In this document: positions 1-9,592 of the stretch, piece by piece
Layout of the letters: every line of letters starts with the position of its first letter
Numbering within the stretch: the stretch's first letter is position 1
Assembly: GCF_900104955.1 (NCBI RefSeq)
Contig: NZ_FNSI01000001.1
Location: forward strand, 3,382,001-3,446,000
Direction: 5' to 3'
DNA from: Beijerinckia sp. 28-YEA-48
GTDB lineage: Bacteria; Pseudomonadota; Alphaproteobacteria; Rhizobiales; Beijerinckiaceae
DNA: 64,000 bases
The notes under the pieces: generated by a model
Told to the model about the DNA's origin: nothing
The model's input: the letters and a program-made list of their open reading frames with translations, nothing else
The model's database searches: none
Position numbers and translations under genes: made by a program

Positions 1-1
1 G

Positions 2-1012
2 CCGCCTTTCCCGACCACCACCATCGGCTCCTTCCCGCAAACGGAAAACGTGCGCAAGGCGCGCTCGGCCCATGCCAAGGGCACGCTGAGCAATGCGGAT
101 TACACGCATTTCCTGCGCGAAGAGACGGCGACCGCCATTCGCTGGCAGGAAGAGATCGGCCTCGACGTGCTCGTCCACGGTGAGTTCGAGCGCAACGACA
201 TGGTGCAATATTTCGGCGAGCAGCTTTGTGGCTTCGCCTTCACCAAACATGGCTGGGTGCAAAGCTATGGCTCGCGCTATGTCCGCCCGCCGATCCTGTT
301 CGGCGACGTCTCGCGGCCCCAGGCGATGACCGTGGATTGGTGGCTCTACGCGCAGTCGCTGACAAAGAAGACCATGAAGGGCATGCTGACCGGCCCGGTC
401 ACCATTCTCAACTGGTCCTTCGTGCGCGACGACATTCCGCGCAGCCAGGCCTGCCGCCAGATCGCGCTGGCGATCCGCGACGAGGTGGTCGACCTGGAAA
501 AGGCCGGCGCGACGATCATTCAGATCGATGAAGCGGCGCTGCGTGAAGGCCTGCCCCTGCGCAAAGCGGGCTGGGGGACCTATCTCGATTGGGCTGTCGA
601 GAGCTTCCGGCTCTGTGCTTCCGGTGTCACGGACAAGACGCAGGTTCACACCCATATGTGCTATTCGGAGTTCAACGACATCATCGATGCCATCGGCGCC
701 ATGGATGCGGATGTTATCTCGATCGAGACCTCTCGTTCGAAGATGGAATTGCTCGACGCCTTTCGCACCTACAAATATCCAAACGAGATCGGTCCCGGGG
801 TCTACGACATTCATTCGCCGCGCGTTCCCGACGCCGGCGAAATGGTTGCGCTGATGTCGCTCGCGCGTGAACGCCTGGCCGACGAGCAACTCTGGATCAA
901 TCCCGATTGTGGCTTGAAAACCCGGAAATGGGACGAAGTTCGTCCGGCCTTAGTTAATATGGTCGAAGCCGCGCTGGAATTGCGCGCGCAGGCTGCAAAA
1001 GCGGCGCAGTAG
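2..1012 (+). CDS. metE: MetE, cobalamin-independent methionine synthase (3' part)
   Basis: The last 336 residues of 5-methyltetrahydropteroyltriglutamate-homocysteine methyltransferase, which transfers a methyl group from folate to homocysteine in the last step of methionine synthesis. The frame is open from base 2, so the gene begins upstream of the window. The conserved block [11 protein letters not shown] is visible at the edge. The zinc ligands of the family are all present: His and Cys in HTHMCYSEF, Glu in SIETSRS and Cys in NPDCGLKTR. The block [12 protein letters not shown] is also typical. One small oddity is [13 protein letters not shown], where most family members have IDEPALREG. 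A strong terminator follows the stop codon. The assignment is secure; only the 5' end is missing. Confidence 0.97.
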   Translation, partial: PPFPTTTIGSFPQTENVRKARSAHAKGTLSNADYTHFLREETATAIRWQEEIGLDVLVHGEFERNDMVQYFGEQLCGFAFTKHGWVQSYGSRYVRPPILFGDVSRPQAMTVDWWLYAQSLTKKTMKGMLTGPVTILNWSFVRDDIPRSQACRQIALAIRDEVVDLEKAGATIIQIDEAALREGLPLRKAGWGTYLDWAVESFRLCASGVTDKTQVHTHMCYSEFNDIIDAIGAMDADVISIETSRSKMELLDAFRTYKYPNEIGPGVYDIHSPRVPDAGEMVALMSLARERLADEQLWINPDCGLKTRKWDEVRPALVNMVEAALELRAQAAKAAQ

Positions 1013-1024
1013 CGCATCGGCGTC

Positions 1025-1059
1025 GGGCGCTGCCAGCAGGCAGCGCCCGGCCCCTTTTT
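1025..1059 (+). terminator. Rho-independent terminator of metE
   Basis: A 10-bp perfect GC-rich stem (GGGCGCTGCC / GGCAGCGCCC) with a 4-nt loop starts 12 nt after the metE stop. GGCCCC and five T residues follow it. This is a classic intrinsic terminator on the plus strand and separates metE from the clp gene. Confidence 0.9.
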
Positions 1060-1171
1060 CGTCATACGGCTGTCTTACCTTGACAACCTAACTTCCCATC
1101 ATGGAACATCGGGCTCGTTCTTTCGTTCTTCACGATGCCTAGCGGAAGTTGAAATCGAAAGGGAGGCAAGC

Positions 1172-3991
1172 ATGGCGCAGCGTATGTGCGACATCTGCGG
1201 GGTTCGTCCCGCCGCCATTCGGGTCGCAGTTCTCCAAGACAATCAAGAGCGCGAACTCGACATCTGCGACTATCATTATGCGCAGCTGATGCGGCACCAG
1301 CGCATGGTGTCTCCCCTCGAGTCCTTGTTTCAGGGCGGCCTGCTCGACAATTTCATGCAAGGCGATCCGTCCGACGCGCCCAGGCTCGGCGGCCGGCGAG
1401 GACATCGAGACCAGAACGCCGACACCATCAATCTTCAGGACCATTTCAGCGAACAGGCCAAGGAGATTTTGCAACGCGCCGCCGAACGCGCCGTGCGATC
1501 CGGCCGACAGCTCGTCGATACCGAAGATCTGCTCTACGAATTGCCGGAAAGCGACGTGGTGCAGACCTTGTTGAAACAGTTCAAAATATCGGTCGACGAA
1601 CTGCGTAACCAGATCGACACTCATGCGCCCAAGGGCACGGCATCGGCGCAGCCGCGCGAAGGTGGCATCGGTGTTTCGCCGCGCGTCAAAAGCGCGCTTG
1701 ACCGCGCCTTCATCGCCTCCCGCGAACTCGGCCATTCCTATGTCGGGCCGGAACATATTCTGCTTGGCCTTGCCGAAGTCACGGACAGTTTTGCCGGCAA
1801 TCTGCTGCTCCGTTATGGCCTGACACCGCAAGCGCTGCGACAACAGACGGTGAAGGTCGTCGGCAAGGGCGCGGAAAAAGGCCGTGTCGAAACGCCGACC
1901 AATACGCCGCAGCTCGACAAGTATAGCCGCGACCTCACCAAGATGGCGCGCGAAGGCAAGCTCGACCCGGTGATTGGTCGCTCGAAGGAGGTCGAGACCA
2001 CCATCGAGATATTAGCCCGCCGCAAGAAGAACAATCCGGTGCTTATCGGCGAGCCCGGCGTCGGCAAGACGGCGATTGTTGAAGGCCTGGCGCAACGCAT
2101 CATCAATGGCGACGTGCCCGAAGTGTTACGCGACAAGCGCCTTGTGGAATTGAACGTCAACTCCCTTGTCGCCGGCTCGAAATATCGCGGTGAATTCGAA
2201 GAGCGCGTCAAACAGGTGATGGACGAGATTTCCGATAAGCGCGACGAGCTTTTGCTGTTCATCGACGAAGTTCACATGATCGTTGGCGCTGGACAGGGGG
2301 GCGGCGAAGGCGGCCTCGACATCGCCAATGTGTTCAAGCCGGCAATGGCGCGCGGCGAGATCAATCTGATCGGCGCGACGACCTTGAGCGAATATCAGAA
2401 GCACATCGAGAAAGACGCCGCGTTGGAACGGCGCTTTCAACCGGTCCTGGTGTCCGAACCGACGGTGGAACAGACGATCGCCATTCTGCGCGGCCTGCGC
2501 GATCGATTGGAGGCGCACCACAAGGTCACGATCCAGGATGAGGCTTTCGTCGCGGCGGCGGAATTGTCGGATCGCTATATCACCGGGCGCTTCCTGCCGG
2601 ACAAAGCGATCGATCTGATCGATCAAGCAGCAGCGCGCGTGCGCCTCTCCACCACCTCCCGCCCGGCCGAGATCCATGAACTCGAAGCCGAGATCGCCCA
2701 GCTGAAGCGCGAACATGACTCCGCCGTTTCCCGCAAACAGTTCGATCGGGTGAAGGACTTCGATAGCCAGCTCGCGACCAAGGAAAAAGCCCTCACTGAG
2801 GCCACCGACGTTTGGAAGAGAAAGGTCGGCTCCAGCACCGCCGGCGTCTCGACCGAACAGGTGGCGGAGATCGTTTCAAAACTGACCGGCATTCCCATCA
2901 CCGAACTGACGGAAGAAGAGAAAGCCAAGCTGCTGCGCATGGAGGAGCGGCTGCATCAGCGTGTCATCGGCCAGGAGGAGGCGATCCGCGCCGTCAGCGA
3001 CGCAGTCCGCCTGTCGCGCGCCGGCTTGCAACAAGGCCATCGACCGATCGCCACCTTCCTGTTTCTGGGGCCGACCGGCGTCGGCAAGACGGAGCTTGCC
3101 AAGGCTTTGGCCGAGATCGTCTTCGGCGACGAGGACGCGGTCGTGCGTATAGACATGAGCGAATATATGGAGCGTCATGCGGTGGCCCGGCTGATCGGTG
3201 CACCGCCCGGCTATGTCGGCTATGACGAGGGCGGCCAACTCACCGAGCGGGTGCGCCGCCGGCCCTATTGCGTCATCCTGCTCGACGAGATCGAGAAGGC
3301 CCATGCGGATGTCTACAATGTGTTGCTGCAGGTCTTCGATGATGGCCGATTGACGGATGGCAAAGGCCGCGTCGTCGATTTTTCCAACACACTGATCATC
3401 GCCACCAGCAATCTGGCGTCCGATGTCGTCATGGGCCGGCGCGGGCAACTCGGATTTCATCCGCCATCGTCATCGAGTTCTGTCCGCGACGATGTGATGA
3501 GCGTGCTGCGCTCGCATTTCCGGCCCGAATTCATCAACCGGATCGACGAGATCATCATCTTCCAATCGCTCGACCAGGTGCAGATCAAAGAGATCGTCCG
3601 ATTGCAGCTGCAACGCGTGCAAAAGATCGCCCAGGGACAAGATATCGAACTGGTGTTCGACGAAACCCTGGTCGAACACTTTGCCAGCGAAGGCTACCAG
3701 CCCGAATATGGCGCGCGGGAATTGCGTCGCCAGATCCGTCAGCAGCTGGAGACCGAACTGGCCAAGTCGATGCTCAAGGGTGAGATCAAGGAAGGCAATC
3801 GCGTCGTCTGCGCCTACGATGCAAAGGCCGGCAAGGTGACATTTGCCGTTGAACAGGCTCAGCCGACCGCGACAAATGGAGATGCAAGCGCGAAACCCGC
3901 GCAGCCCGCCAAACCACAGAAGACGGCCGACGCGGCTAGAGGCGACGGCAAATCACATCAGAACGTCGTTCATCAGCGCTCTGCTGAGTAG
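1172..3991 (+). CDS. ClpC/ClpA-like AAA+ unfoldase with N-terminal zinc-finger-like segment
   Basis: A 939-aa Hsp100-family ATPase that should unfold proteins for a partner protease such as ClpP. The ATG has GGGAGG 5 nt upstream. Residues 1-40 carry C6-x2-C9 and C32-x2-H35, an apparent zinc-binding hairpin that is not part of ordinary ClpA. About residues 95-225 form a Clp-N repeat domain. Two AAA+ modules follow: D1 with Walker A GEPGVGKT near residue 293 and Walker [10 protein letters not shown], and D2 with GPTGVGKT near 633 and [12 protein letters not shown] middle coiled coil lies around residues 500-560. A loop with LGF near residue 759 sits where ClpP-binding IGF/VGF loops occur, which favours ClpC/ClpA over ClpB. 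The last ~50 residues are low complexity (Ala/Pro/Lys). The adaptor or substrate is unknown. Confidence 0.9.
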   Translation: MAQRMCDICGVRPAAIRVAVLQDNQERELDICDYHYAQLMRHQRMVSPLESLFQGGLLDNFMQGDPSDAPRLGGRRGHRDQNADTINLQDHFSEQAKEILQRAAERAVRSGRQLVDTEDLLYELPESDVVQTLLKQFKISVDELRNQIDTHAPKGTASAQPREGGIGVSPRVKSALDRAFIASRELGHSYVGPEHILLGLAEVTDSFAGNLLLRYGLTPQALRQQTVKVVGKGAEKGRVETPTNTPQLDKYSRDLTKMAREGKLDPVIGRSKEVETTIEILARRKKNNPVLIGEPGVGKTAIVEGLAQRIINGDVPEVLRDKRLVELNVNSLVAGSKYRGEFEERVKQVMDEISDKRDELLLFIDEVHMIVGAGQGGGEGGLDIANVFKPAMARGEINLIGATTLSEYQKHIEKDAALERRFQPVLVSEPTVEQTIAILRGLRDRLEAHHKVTIQDEAFVAAAELSDRYITGRFLPDKAIDLIDQAAARVRLSTTSRPAEIHELEAEIAQLKREHDSAVSRKQFDRVKDFDSQLATKEKALTEATDVWKRKVGSSTAGVSTEQVAEIVSKLTGIPITELTEEEKAKLLRMEERLHQRVIGQEEAIRAVSDAVRLSRAGLQQGHRPIATFLFLGPTGVGKTELAKALAEIVFGDEDAVVRIDMSEYMERHAVARLIGAPPGYVGYDEGGQLTERVRRRPYCVILLDEIEKAHADVYNVLLQVFDDGRLTDGKGRVVDFSNTLIIATSNLASDVVMGRRGQLGFHPPSSSSSVRDDVMSVLRSHFRPEFINRIDEIIIFQSLDQVQIKEIVRLQLQRVQKIAQGQDIELVFDETLVEHFASEGYQPEYGARELRRQIRQQLETELAKSMLKGEIKEGNRVVCAYDAKAGKVTFAVEQAQPTATNGDASAKPAQPAKPQKTADAARGDGKSHQNVVHQRSAE

Positions 3992-4018
3992 CGGTGTATC
4001 ATATGGCCCGAAACCTTC

Positions 4019-4054
4019 GTGTCATCCCGGACGCCGCAGCCGTCGGGGTGACAC
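4019..4054. repeat. Imperfect palindrome in the clp-cupin gap
   Basis: GTGTCATCCCGGACG and CGTCGGGGTGACAC form an imperfect hairpin with a 7-nt loop between two convergent genes. There is no T run. It may act as a bidirectional terminator or be a small dispersed palindromic element; the sequence cannot decide between them. Confidence 0.4.
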
Positions 4055-4076
4055 GGAGGAAACGCGGCCGCTGCCA

Positions 4077-4553
4077 TCACCCGCCAGCGTTCAGAACCTT
4101 GCCATCGACGGTGACCGGGTTTGCCGCGATGAGGACGAAGGCAATCACGCAAGGCTCGGTGCTGCGATTGAACCAGTTGTGAATGGTGCCGCGCTGAATC
4201 AGGACATCGCCGGCGCGGAGCAGAACCTCTTCGCCATCGAGATCCATAACGATCTCACCCGAAATGACCACGGCGTAATCGAGGGAATCGGTGCGGTGAT
4301 TGCGGGGATGGACGCCAGGCGCGAAGCTGATGACGCGAAATACGGTGCCGTTGGGATGCGCCGTGCTGGTCTGACGCTTGGATTCATCGGCATTGCCGTC
4401 ATTGCTGATCGGGAAACCTTCCGAGGTCCAGACCACCGTCGGATTGGCGCCCGGCCGGCTCTCGGCCGTGCTCGTCACGACCTCGTCGATCATGACGGTC
4501 GCTTTGCCCTCCTTGGTGTGGCCAGTGACGACGCGGCGGACGGTGATCGACAT
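4077..4553 (-). CDS. Small cupin-domain protein
   Basis: A 158-aa single-domain protein. The cupin barrel is seen in two motifs: GVHPRNHRTDSLDYAVVISGE and, after a short spacer, AGDVLIQRGTIHNW. His residues in both could bind a metal. There is no signal peptide. The start has AGAGGA 7 nt upstream. It lies 128 bp downstream of the SDR gene on the same strand and may be the last gene of the aldehyde dehydrogenase operon. Cupins of this type often act on, or sense, small carboxylates or carbohydrates, but no reaction can be assigned here. Confidence 0.8.
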   Translation of the reverse strand: MSITVRRVVTGHTKEGKATVMIDEVVTSTAESRPGANPTVVWTSEGFPISNDGNADESKRQTSTAHPNGTVFRVISFAPGVHPRNHRTDSLDYAVVISGEIVMDLDGEEVLLRAGDVLIQRGTIHNWFNRSTEPCVIAFVLIAANPVTVDGKVLNAGG

Positions 4554-4680
4554 GCGGGCTTCCTCTCTGAATGATCGATTGCCTCTTGGTATGACCGATC
4601 AAGCCAGCGCGCAATACCGCAGCCGAAAGCCGCCGCACACATGCGGCAGCCTTCAAGAGGCCCAGGAAACCCGTCTGAAA

Positions 4681-5460
4681 TTATACCGAGCGGCCGCCGT
4701 CAACGTTGAGGATCGAGCCGGTCACCAAACGCGCCAAGTCGGACGCGAGGTAGAGCGCCGCACCTGCGATGTCATCGGGACGGATGATCTCGCCCATGGG
4801 AATCTGGCTGGCAAAGGCGCCGACCACGTCCTGCACCTGTTTGCCGCCGGTGAAGCCGCTCAGCATCGGCGTCTCGGTTGCGCCTGGATTGATGCCGTTG
4901 ACGCGGATGCCGTCCTTCGCCAGTTCCAGCGCCAGGGATAGCGTGGTGGCGACCGCCGCGGCCTTGGAGGCGCCATAGGCGGCGAGACCAGGCTTCGGAC
5001 GCACGGCGATGACGGAGCAGATGTTGACCACAGCGGCATTGCCGCTGCCGCGCAGAAGCGGCAGGAAATGCTTTGCCATCAGAAACAGCGAGCGCGTGTT
5101 GACGTTCATGATGCGATCCCACGCCTCCACCGTCATGGTTTCGATGGGCGTATAGGACTGCGGCACGCCGGCGCAGTTCACCAGAATGTCGAGTGCGCCC
5201 TGCCCCGCCGCAATGCGCGCCGCCAAACGCGCCACGCTCTCCTCGGAGGCGACGTCCGCATGCCAGAGCGGGCCGAACTCGCCCACGGCTGCCTGATCGC
5301 TATCCTTGGCGCCGATATCGGCGACGATCACCGTGGCGCCGCTGGCCTTGAACAGCGCCGCGATCGCACGGCCGATGCCCGATACACCGCCCGTCACCAG
5401 CGCGGTCTTGCCGCGCAACAGGCCTGGAGTTTCGCTGGTGGGAAATGCAGGAAGCGCCAT
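4681..5460 (-). CDS. Short-chain dehydrogenase/reductase
   Basis: A 259-aa classical SDR oxidoreductase. The Rossmann cofactor motif TGGVSGIG is near the N-terminus, followed by an acidic residue after the second strand (VADIG), which suggests NAD(H). The structural motif NCAG and the catalytic pair YGASK with an upstream Ser (ICSV) are intact. The C-terminal substrate region has GINPGATETPML and ends in NVDGGRSV. The ATG at 5460 follows AAGGTG by 5 nt; a GTG two codons earlier overlaps the upstream stop. The gene is translationally coupled to the aldehyde dehydrogenase upstream. The likely role is alcohol/ketone interconversion in the same catabolic route; the substrate is unknown. Confidence 0.88.
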   Translation of the reverse strand: MALPAFPTSETPGLLRGKTALVTGGVSGIGRAIAALFKASGATVIVADIGAKDSDQAAVGEFGPLWHADVASEESVARLAARIAAGQGALDILVNCAGVPQSYTPIETMTVEAWDRIMNVNTRSLFLMAKHFLPLLRGSGNAAVVNICSVIAVRPKPGLAAYGASKAAAVATTLSLALELAKDGIRVNGINPGATETPMLSGFTGGKQVQDVVGAFASQIPMGEIIRPDDIAGAALYLASDLARLVTGSILNVDGGRSV

Positions 5461-5462
5461 CG

Positions 5463-6947
5463 TCACACCTTATGAAAGTTCATCGCGTGGATTTCGGTGA
5501 ATTCGGCCAGGCCCAACTCTGAATTCTCGGTGCCGATGCCGCTCTGCTTGATGCCGCCAAACGGCATATGGCGACGGCCCAGGCGCGATTGCGCGTTCTT
5601 GTTGATATAGGTCATGCCAGCTTCGAGCCGGCGGGCGAAAGCGACGCCACGCTCGAAATTGCTCGTCCAGACGCTGGAGCCGAGGCCGTATTCGGTGCCA
5701 TTGGCCAAAGCGACGACGTCGTCCTCGCTCTTATAGCTCATCACCGGCAGGACCGGGCCGAACTGTTCGCAGGTGACGATGTCGAAATCGGCGCCCGGCT
5801 TCTTCACCAACACCGGCAAGATATAATTGCCTTCATCCCAGCTCTCAGGCGCGACTTTGTTGCCGAGTTCGATCAGCTCGCCACCAGCCGCGCGGGTCTT
5901 CTCGATGAGGCTCTTGAGATAAGCAAGCTGCGGCGGATTGTTGATCGGGCCGAAAGTCGTGCGCGGATCCAGCGGATGACCGACACGAAACGTATCGATA
6001 TGAGCCGCCAGCTTTTCGAAGAACGCTTCGTAGATGCTCTCCGACACATAGAGCCGCTTGATGGCGAAGCAGAACTGACCCGAGCGATGAAAGGCGCCGG
6101 CCACCAGGGTCGGAATCGCCTTGTCCATGTCGACATCGTCCAGGACGATGGCCGCATCATTGCCGCCGAGTTCGAACTGGACGTTCTTCAGCGTTTCGGC
6201 GGCGGTCTTCATGATCTGCTTGGCCGCAGCGCCACCTCCGGTGAAGGAGATGAGGCGGACCTTCGGATGGGCGGCCAAGGCAGCGCCGGTCTCGGCGCCG
6301 CCGTGCACGACGTTGATGACGCCGCGCGGAAATAGGCCAGCGAGCTTTTCCATCAGGATGGCGATGCCAGCGGGCGCGGTCGGCGGCGTCTTGATCACCA
6401 TCGTGTCGCCGGCCACCAGCGCCGGGGCGAACTTGCGGATCAATAGCACGATCGGCGCGTTCCACGGCACGATGGCCGCCACCACGCCGATGGGCTTGTG
6501 CTCGATACGCACAATGCTCGCCTTGTCTTCGACGATCAACGGCTCAAGCGCGATCTTCGCGGCTTCGACATTGTCGCGTGCGGCGAAAGCTGCACCGCGC
6601 AGTTCCATGATGATCTCGACGGGCAGCATGCCGGTCTCGCGCACAACGACGCCAGCCAGACCTTCAATGCCCTTTTCCGCTTCTTCTTCGATCAGGTCGG
6701 CAGCGCGCAACACGGCGGCGGCGCGATCATCGACAGAGATCGCGCCCCAGGGTTTTAGTGCCCGGTGCGCCGCTTCAACGGCGAGATCGACCAAAGCCTG
6801 ATCAGCCACCGCGACCCGCGCGACGACATCATTGCTCCGACCGGGATCGCGCACGTCAAAGCGCGTGTCGGCGCCTGCCCAGGCACCATCGATGAAATTG
6901 TCCACCGTCAGTGTGGCCGGCGTAACGAGATTTGCAGCAGCGGTCAT
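5463..6947 (-). CDS. NAD(P)-dependent aldehyde dehydrogenase, second of a tandem pair
   Basis: A 494-aa member of the ALDH superfamily. The ATG at 6947 has GAGG upstream and lies 10 nt after the previous stop; a longer reading from 6998 would overlap that gene by 41 nt and has no better ribosome site. The oxyanion/cofactor region IVPWNAPI, the general-base motif FELGGND and the nucleophile in SGQFCFA are present. The glycine loop reads FTGGGAAAK instead of the usual FTGSTxxG. It is clearly paralogous to the neighbour upstream along its whole length. The product probably oxidises an aldehyde intermediate to an acid. Aromatic-aldehyde dehydrogenases are the closest-looking group, but this is not proven. 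Confidence 0.9.
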   Translation of the reverse strand: MTAAANLVTPATLTVDNFIDGAWAGADTRFDVRDPGRSNDVVARVAVADQALVDLAVEAAHRALKPWGAISVDDRAAAVLRAADLIEEEAEKGIEGLAGVVVRETGMLPVEIIMELRGAAFAARDNVEAAKIALEPLIVEDKASIVRIEHKPIGVVAAIVPWNAPIVLLIRKFAPALVAGDTMVIKTPPTAPAGIAILMEKLAGLFPRGVINVVHGGAETGAALAAHPKVRLISFTGGGAAAKQIMKTAAETLKNVQFELGGNDAAIVLDDVDMDKAIPTLVAGAFHRSGQFCFAIKRLYVSESIYEAFFEKLAAHIDTFRVGHPLDPRTTFGPINNPPQLAYLKSLIEKTRAAGGELIELGNKVAPESWDEGNYILPVLVKKPGADFDIVTCEQFGPVLPVMSYKSEDDVVALANGTEYGLGSSVWTSNFERGVAFARRLEAGMTYINKNAQSRLGRRHMPFGGIKQSGIGTENSELGLAEFTEIHAMNFHKV

Positions 6948-6957
6948 CACGGATGCC

Positions 6958-8400
6958 TCACTTGTGAAAATTGATGGCGTGATATTCGACATATTCACGC
7001 AGGCCTATGGGTGAGCTTTCACGGCCAATGCCGCTTTGCTTCACGCCGCCGAAGGGAATGTTCTTCTGGCCAAGCCGCGACGTGCCGGAGTTGTTGATGA
7101 AGGTCATGCCGACCTCCAGCCGCTGCGCCAGCTTGAGCGCCTTGTCGAAATCGCGCGTCCAGATGCTGGAACCAAGGCCCAATTCAGACGCATTGATGCT
7201 GTCGACCACCTGATCGAGATCGTCGTAGCGCACCACCGGCAGCAACGGGCCGAACTGCTCGACCTGCACAAGTTCGGCTTCCAAATCGAGATCGGAGACC
7301 ACGACCGGACGCATGTAATAGCCCTCATCCCAGGTCTCCGGCGCCACCACGCTGCCGAGTTCCTTGACTGTGTAGCCAGCCTGGCGGGTGCGCTCGAGCA
7401 GACCTTTGAGGAAGTCGAGCTGGCCCTTGTTGTTGATCGGGCCGAAGTTGACGCCGGCAGTCAGCGGATGACCGACGCGGAACTTATCGGTTTCGGCTTC
7501 GATGCGCTTGACGACCTCGGCGTAGATGGACGAGGGCACATAGACGCGCTTGACCGCGAAGCAGAACTGGCCAGAACGGCGGAAGGCACCACCGAGCAGC
7601 TTCGGCAGCGCGTCGTCGAGATTGGCATCTTCCAAAAGAATGGCCGGATCATTGCCGCCCAGTTCGAACTGCACGCCCTTAATGCCGTCGGCCGCATCCT
7701 TCATGATCATGCGCGCGACAGCGCCGCCGCCGGTGAAGGACACTTTGCCGACGAGTGGATGAACGGTCAGCGCATGGCCGACATCGCCACCGCCGTGAAC
7801 GATGTTGATGACACCTGGCGGAAACAGCGCCGCCATTTTCTTCAGCAAGATCGACAGGCCGAGCGGCGCTGTTGGAGCCGGCTTGAGGACCACCGTATTG
7901 CCGCACACCAGGGCCGGCGACACTTTGCGCATGGCCAGAATGATCGGCGCATTCCACGGCACGATCGCTGCGATCACGCCGATCGGCCGCTTCTCGACGC
8001 TGACCCAGCTCTCGTCATCTTCGACCTGCTTGGGCGCAAGAAAAGCTTCACCGGCCTCGACATTGTCGCGAACGATATTGGCCGCCATGCCGATTTCGGC
8101 CTTGTTGGTGGGCACCAACATGCCGGACTCGCGCGCCATGAGTTCGACGACGGACGCGGCTTCCGCGTCGAGCAGATCGGCGGCCTTGAGCAGCAATGCC
8201 GCCCGTTCGGCAAAGGCGGTTTTCTTCCAGCTCTGGAAGGCGCGATGCGCCGATTGCACGGCCTTATCGACTTCTTCAGCGCCACCGCGCGCCACGCGGG
8301 CCACCACATCATCGAGGCGACCAGGATCGCGCAGATCATCGCGGGCGGGTGAGGCCACATCGCGGTTATCGATGAGGTGATCGAGGTCGATTGCTGTCAT
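6958..8400 (-). CDS. NAD(P)-dependent aldehyde dehydrogenase, first of a tandem pair
   Basis: A 480-aa ALDH paralogous to the next gene downstream. Key blocks are IVPWNAPI, LKPAPTAP, FELGGND (general base) and SGQFCFA (catalytic Cys). The glycine loop is FTGGGAVAR, the same deviation as in its paralogue, so both belong to one subfamily. The start is uncertain between ATG 8406 and ATG 8400; the latter has better spacing from a weak GAAAG. The gene follows the aldo/keto reductase by 76 nt and is probably cotranscribed with it. Two ALDHs side by side may serve two sequential or related aldehydes, or may form hetero-oligomers; this is inference. Confidence 0.9.
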   Translation of the reverse strand: MTAIDLDHLIDNRDVASPARDDLRDPGRLDDVVARVARGGAEEVDKAVQSAHRAFQSWKKTAFAERAALLLKAADLLDAEAASVVELMARESGMLVPTNKAEIGMAANIVRDNVEAGEAFLAPKQVEDDESWVSVEKRPIGVIAAIVPWNAPIILAMRKVSPALVCGNTVVLKPAPTAPLGLSILLKKMAALFPPGVINIVHGGGDVGHALTVHPLVGKVSFTGGGAVARMIMKDAADGIKGVQFELGGNDPAILLEDANLDDALPKLLGGAFRRSGQFCFAVKRVYVPSSIYAEVVKRIEAETDKFRVGHPLTAGVNFGPINNKGQLDFLKGLLERTRQAGYTVKELGSVVAPETWDEGYYMRPVVVSDLDLEAELVQVEQFGPLLPVVRYDDLDQVVDSINASELGLGSSIWTRDFDKALKLAQRLEVGMTFINNSGTSRLGQKNIPFGGVKQSGIGRESSPIGLREYVEYHAINFHK

Positions 8401-8476
8401 GGTCATTACTTTCACTGAAGCTTGCATTCAGGCGTGCGTCCGCAACGGCTGGCCGGCGGACAATGGATCCGGATGG

Positions 8477-9442
8477 TCAGTCGATGGTCCGTTCGATTTC
8501 GTAATCGGGTCTGGGGGCGAGCGCGGCGATGCGCTCGCGAAGTTCCGGGGTCATCTCGAAGGCAACGGCGTCGACGTAGTTGCCGATCTGCTCAACCGTT
8601 TCCGCGCCGATGATGGGCGTCGTGACCGCCGGATGCGAGGCGGCCCAGGCGACCGCGAGCATGGCCGGATCGACATCGATCTCCGCCGCGATCTTGCAGA
8701 AATCCGCGGCGATTTCGAAGTTCCGCTGATCCTCATAGCGCTTCAGATAGCGCGCTTCGGCCAGTCGACCCGTGCGCGGCCCATCCACGGCGGCATTGGC
8801 CTTGGTCAAAAGACCACTGGCCAAAGGCGAGAACACCATGACGGCCAGGCCCACGGCCTGCGCCAACGGGAAAAGTTCATCCTCCGCCTGGCGCTTCACC
8901 AGATTGTACATGGGCTGCAGCACATCGAAACGCGCCAAGCCCTCACGCTGCGAGATGCCAAGCGCTTGCGCGATCCGCCAGGCCGACCAGTTCGAAACGC
9001 CGGCGTAAATGATCTTGCCCTGGCGCCGCAGGTCGTCGAAGGCGCGCAAGGTCTCTTCAGGCTGGGTATAGGGGTCGTAATGATGGGCGAAGTAGACATC
9101 GATATAGTCGGTCTTCAACCGCCGCAGGCTGTTCTCGACCTCTTGCATGATGTGACGGCGCGACAGGCCCGAACCGTTGACGTCCTTCGACATCGGCCGA
9201 CAGACTTTGGAGGTGATCACCACGTTCTGGCGATCCGCCGCCATGCAGTCGCCAAGAATGCTCTCCGCCGTACCGCCACCGGCATAGGAATTGGCGCAGT
9301 CGAAGAAATTGATGCCCTTCTCGCGACAGGCGTCATACATCGCGCGCGCTGTCTTGGGATCGCTGTAGGACCCAAACGACATGGTGCCGAAACAGATGTT
9401 GGAAACCCGGGTTCCGGTCCGGCCAAGTTGTACGAATTTCAA
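8477..9442 (-). CDS. Aldo/keto reductase
   Basis: A 321-aa AKR-family TIM-barrel oxidoreductase. The N-terminal LGRTGTRVSNICFGTM and the active-site block FDCANSYAGG (Asp, Tyr) are seen. The motif LKTDYIDVYFAHHYDP follows, with HH where many AKRs have H. I place the start at TTG 9442 because AGGAG lies 7 nt upstream and the protein then begins directly with KFVQLGRTG; the 31 preceding codons look non-coding. It is the first gene of the minus-strand run AKR-ALDH-ALDH-SDR-(cupin), and a regulon element lies about 110 nt upstream. Likely role: NADPH-linked reduction or oxidation of a carbonyl intermediate. Confidence 0.9.
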   Translation of the reverse strand: MKFVQLGRTGTRVSNICFGTMSFGSYSDPKTARAMYDACREKGINFFDCANSYAGGGTAESILGDCMAADRQNVVITSKVCRPMSKDVNGSGLSRRHIMQEVENSLRRLKTDYIDVYFAHHYDPYTQPEETLRAFDDLRRQGKIIYAGVSNWSAWRIAQALGISQREGLARFDVLQPMYNLVKRQAEDELFPLAQAVGLAVMVFSPLASGLLTKANAAVDGPRTGRLAEARYLKRYEDQRNFEIAADFCKIAAEIDVDPAMLAVAWAASHPAVTTPIIGAETVEQIGNYVDAVAFEMTPELRERIAALAPRPDYEIERTID

Positions 9443-9548
9443 AACTCGACTCCTGAGAGGTCGCATCGACCAACACAGCAAGTGTCGTTTCGCCGAGCAC
9501 TCGCGCCACCTACCTGTGAGGCGAGGTGATCGCACGCACCCTTATAAA

Positions 9549-9569
9549 AGTCAATAATATACCTTTTTG
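9549..9569 (-). promoter_or_regulatory. Shared regulon element upstream of the aldo/keto reductase operon
   Basis: On the minus strand the region reads AAAAAGGTATATTATTGACT. The 13-nt core GTATATTATTGAC recurs exactly before the ABC-transporter binding-protein gene at 21888-21900. It lies just past the 3' end of the GntR-type regulator gene. It may be that regulator's operator, with TTGACT serving as a -35 element. Confidence 0.6.
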
Positions 9570-9592
9570 CTTAATTCTAAAATAGGCCGTTT

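Noticed and set aside
1139..1843. Long reverse-strand reading frame opposite the clp gene
   Set aside because: Lies fully opposite strongly conserved Clp sequence, has no family features and no ribosome site; a by-product of high GC.
5568..8352. Long plus-strand frames opposite the aldehyde dehydrogenase genes
   Set aside because: Both ALDHs are conserved on the minus strand with correct motifs; the opposite frames are Arg/His/Asp-rich shadow translations.
9526..9554. Full sigma70 promoter for the aldo/keto reductase operon using TTGACT as -35
   Set aside because: The hexamer 17 nt downstream is GATCAC, a poor -10; only the shared 13-nt element is reported.
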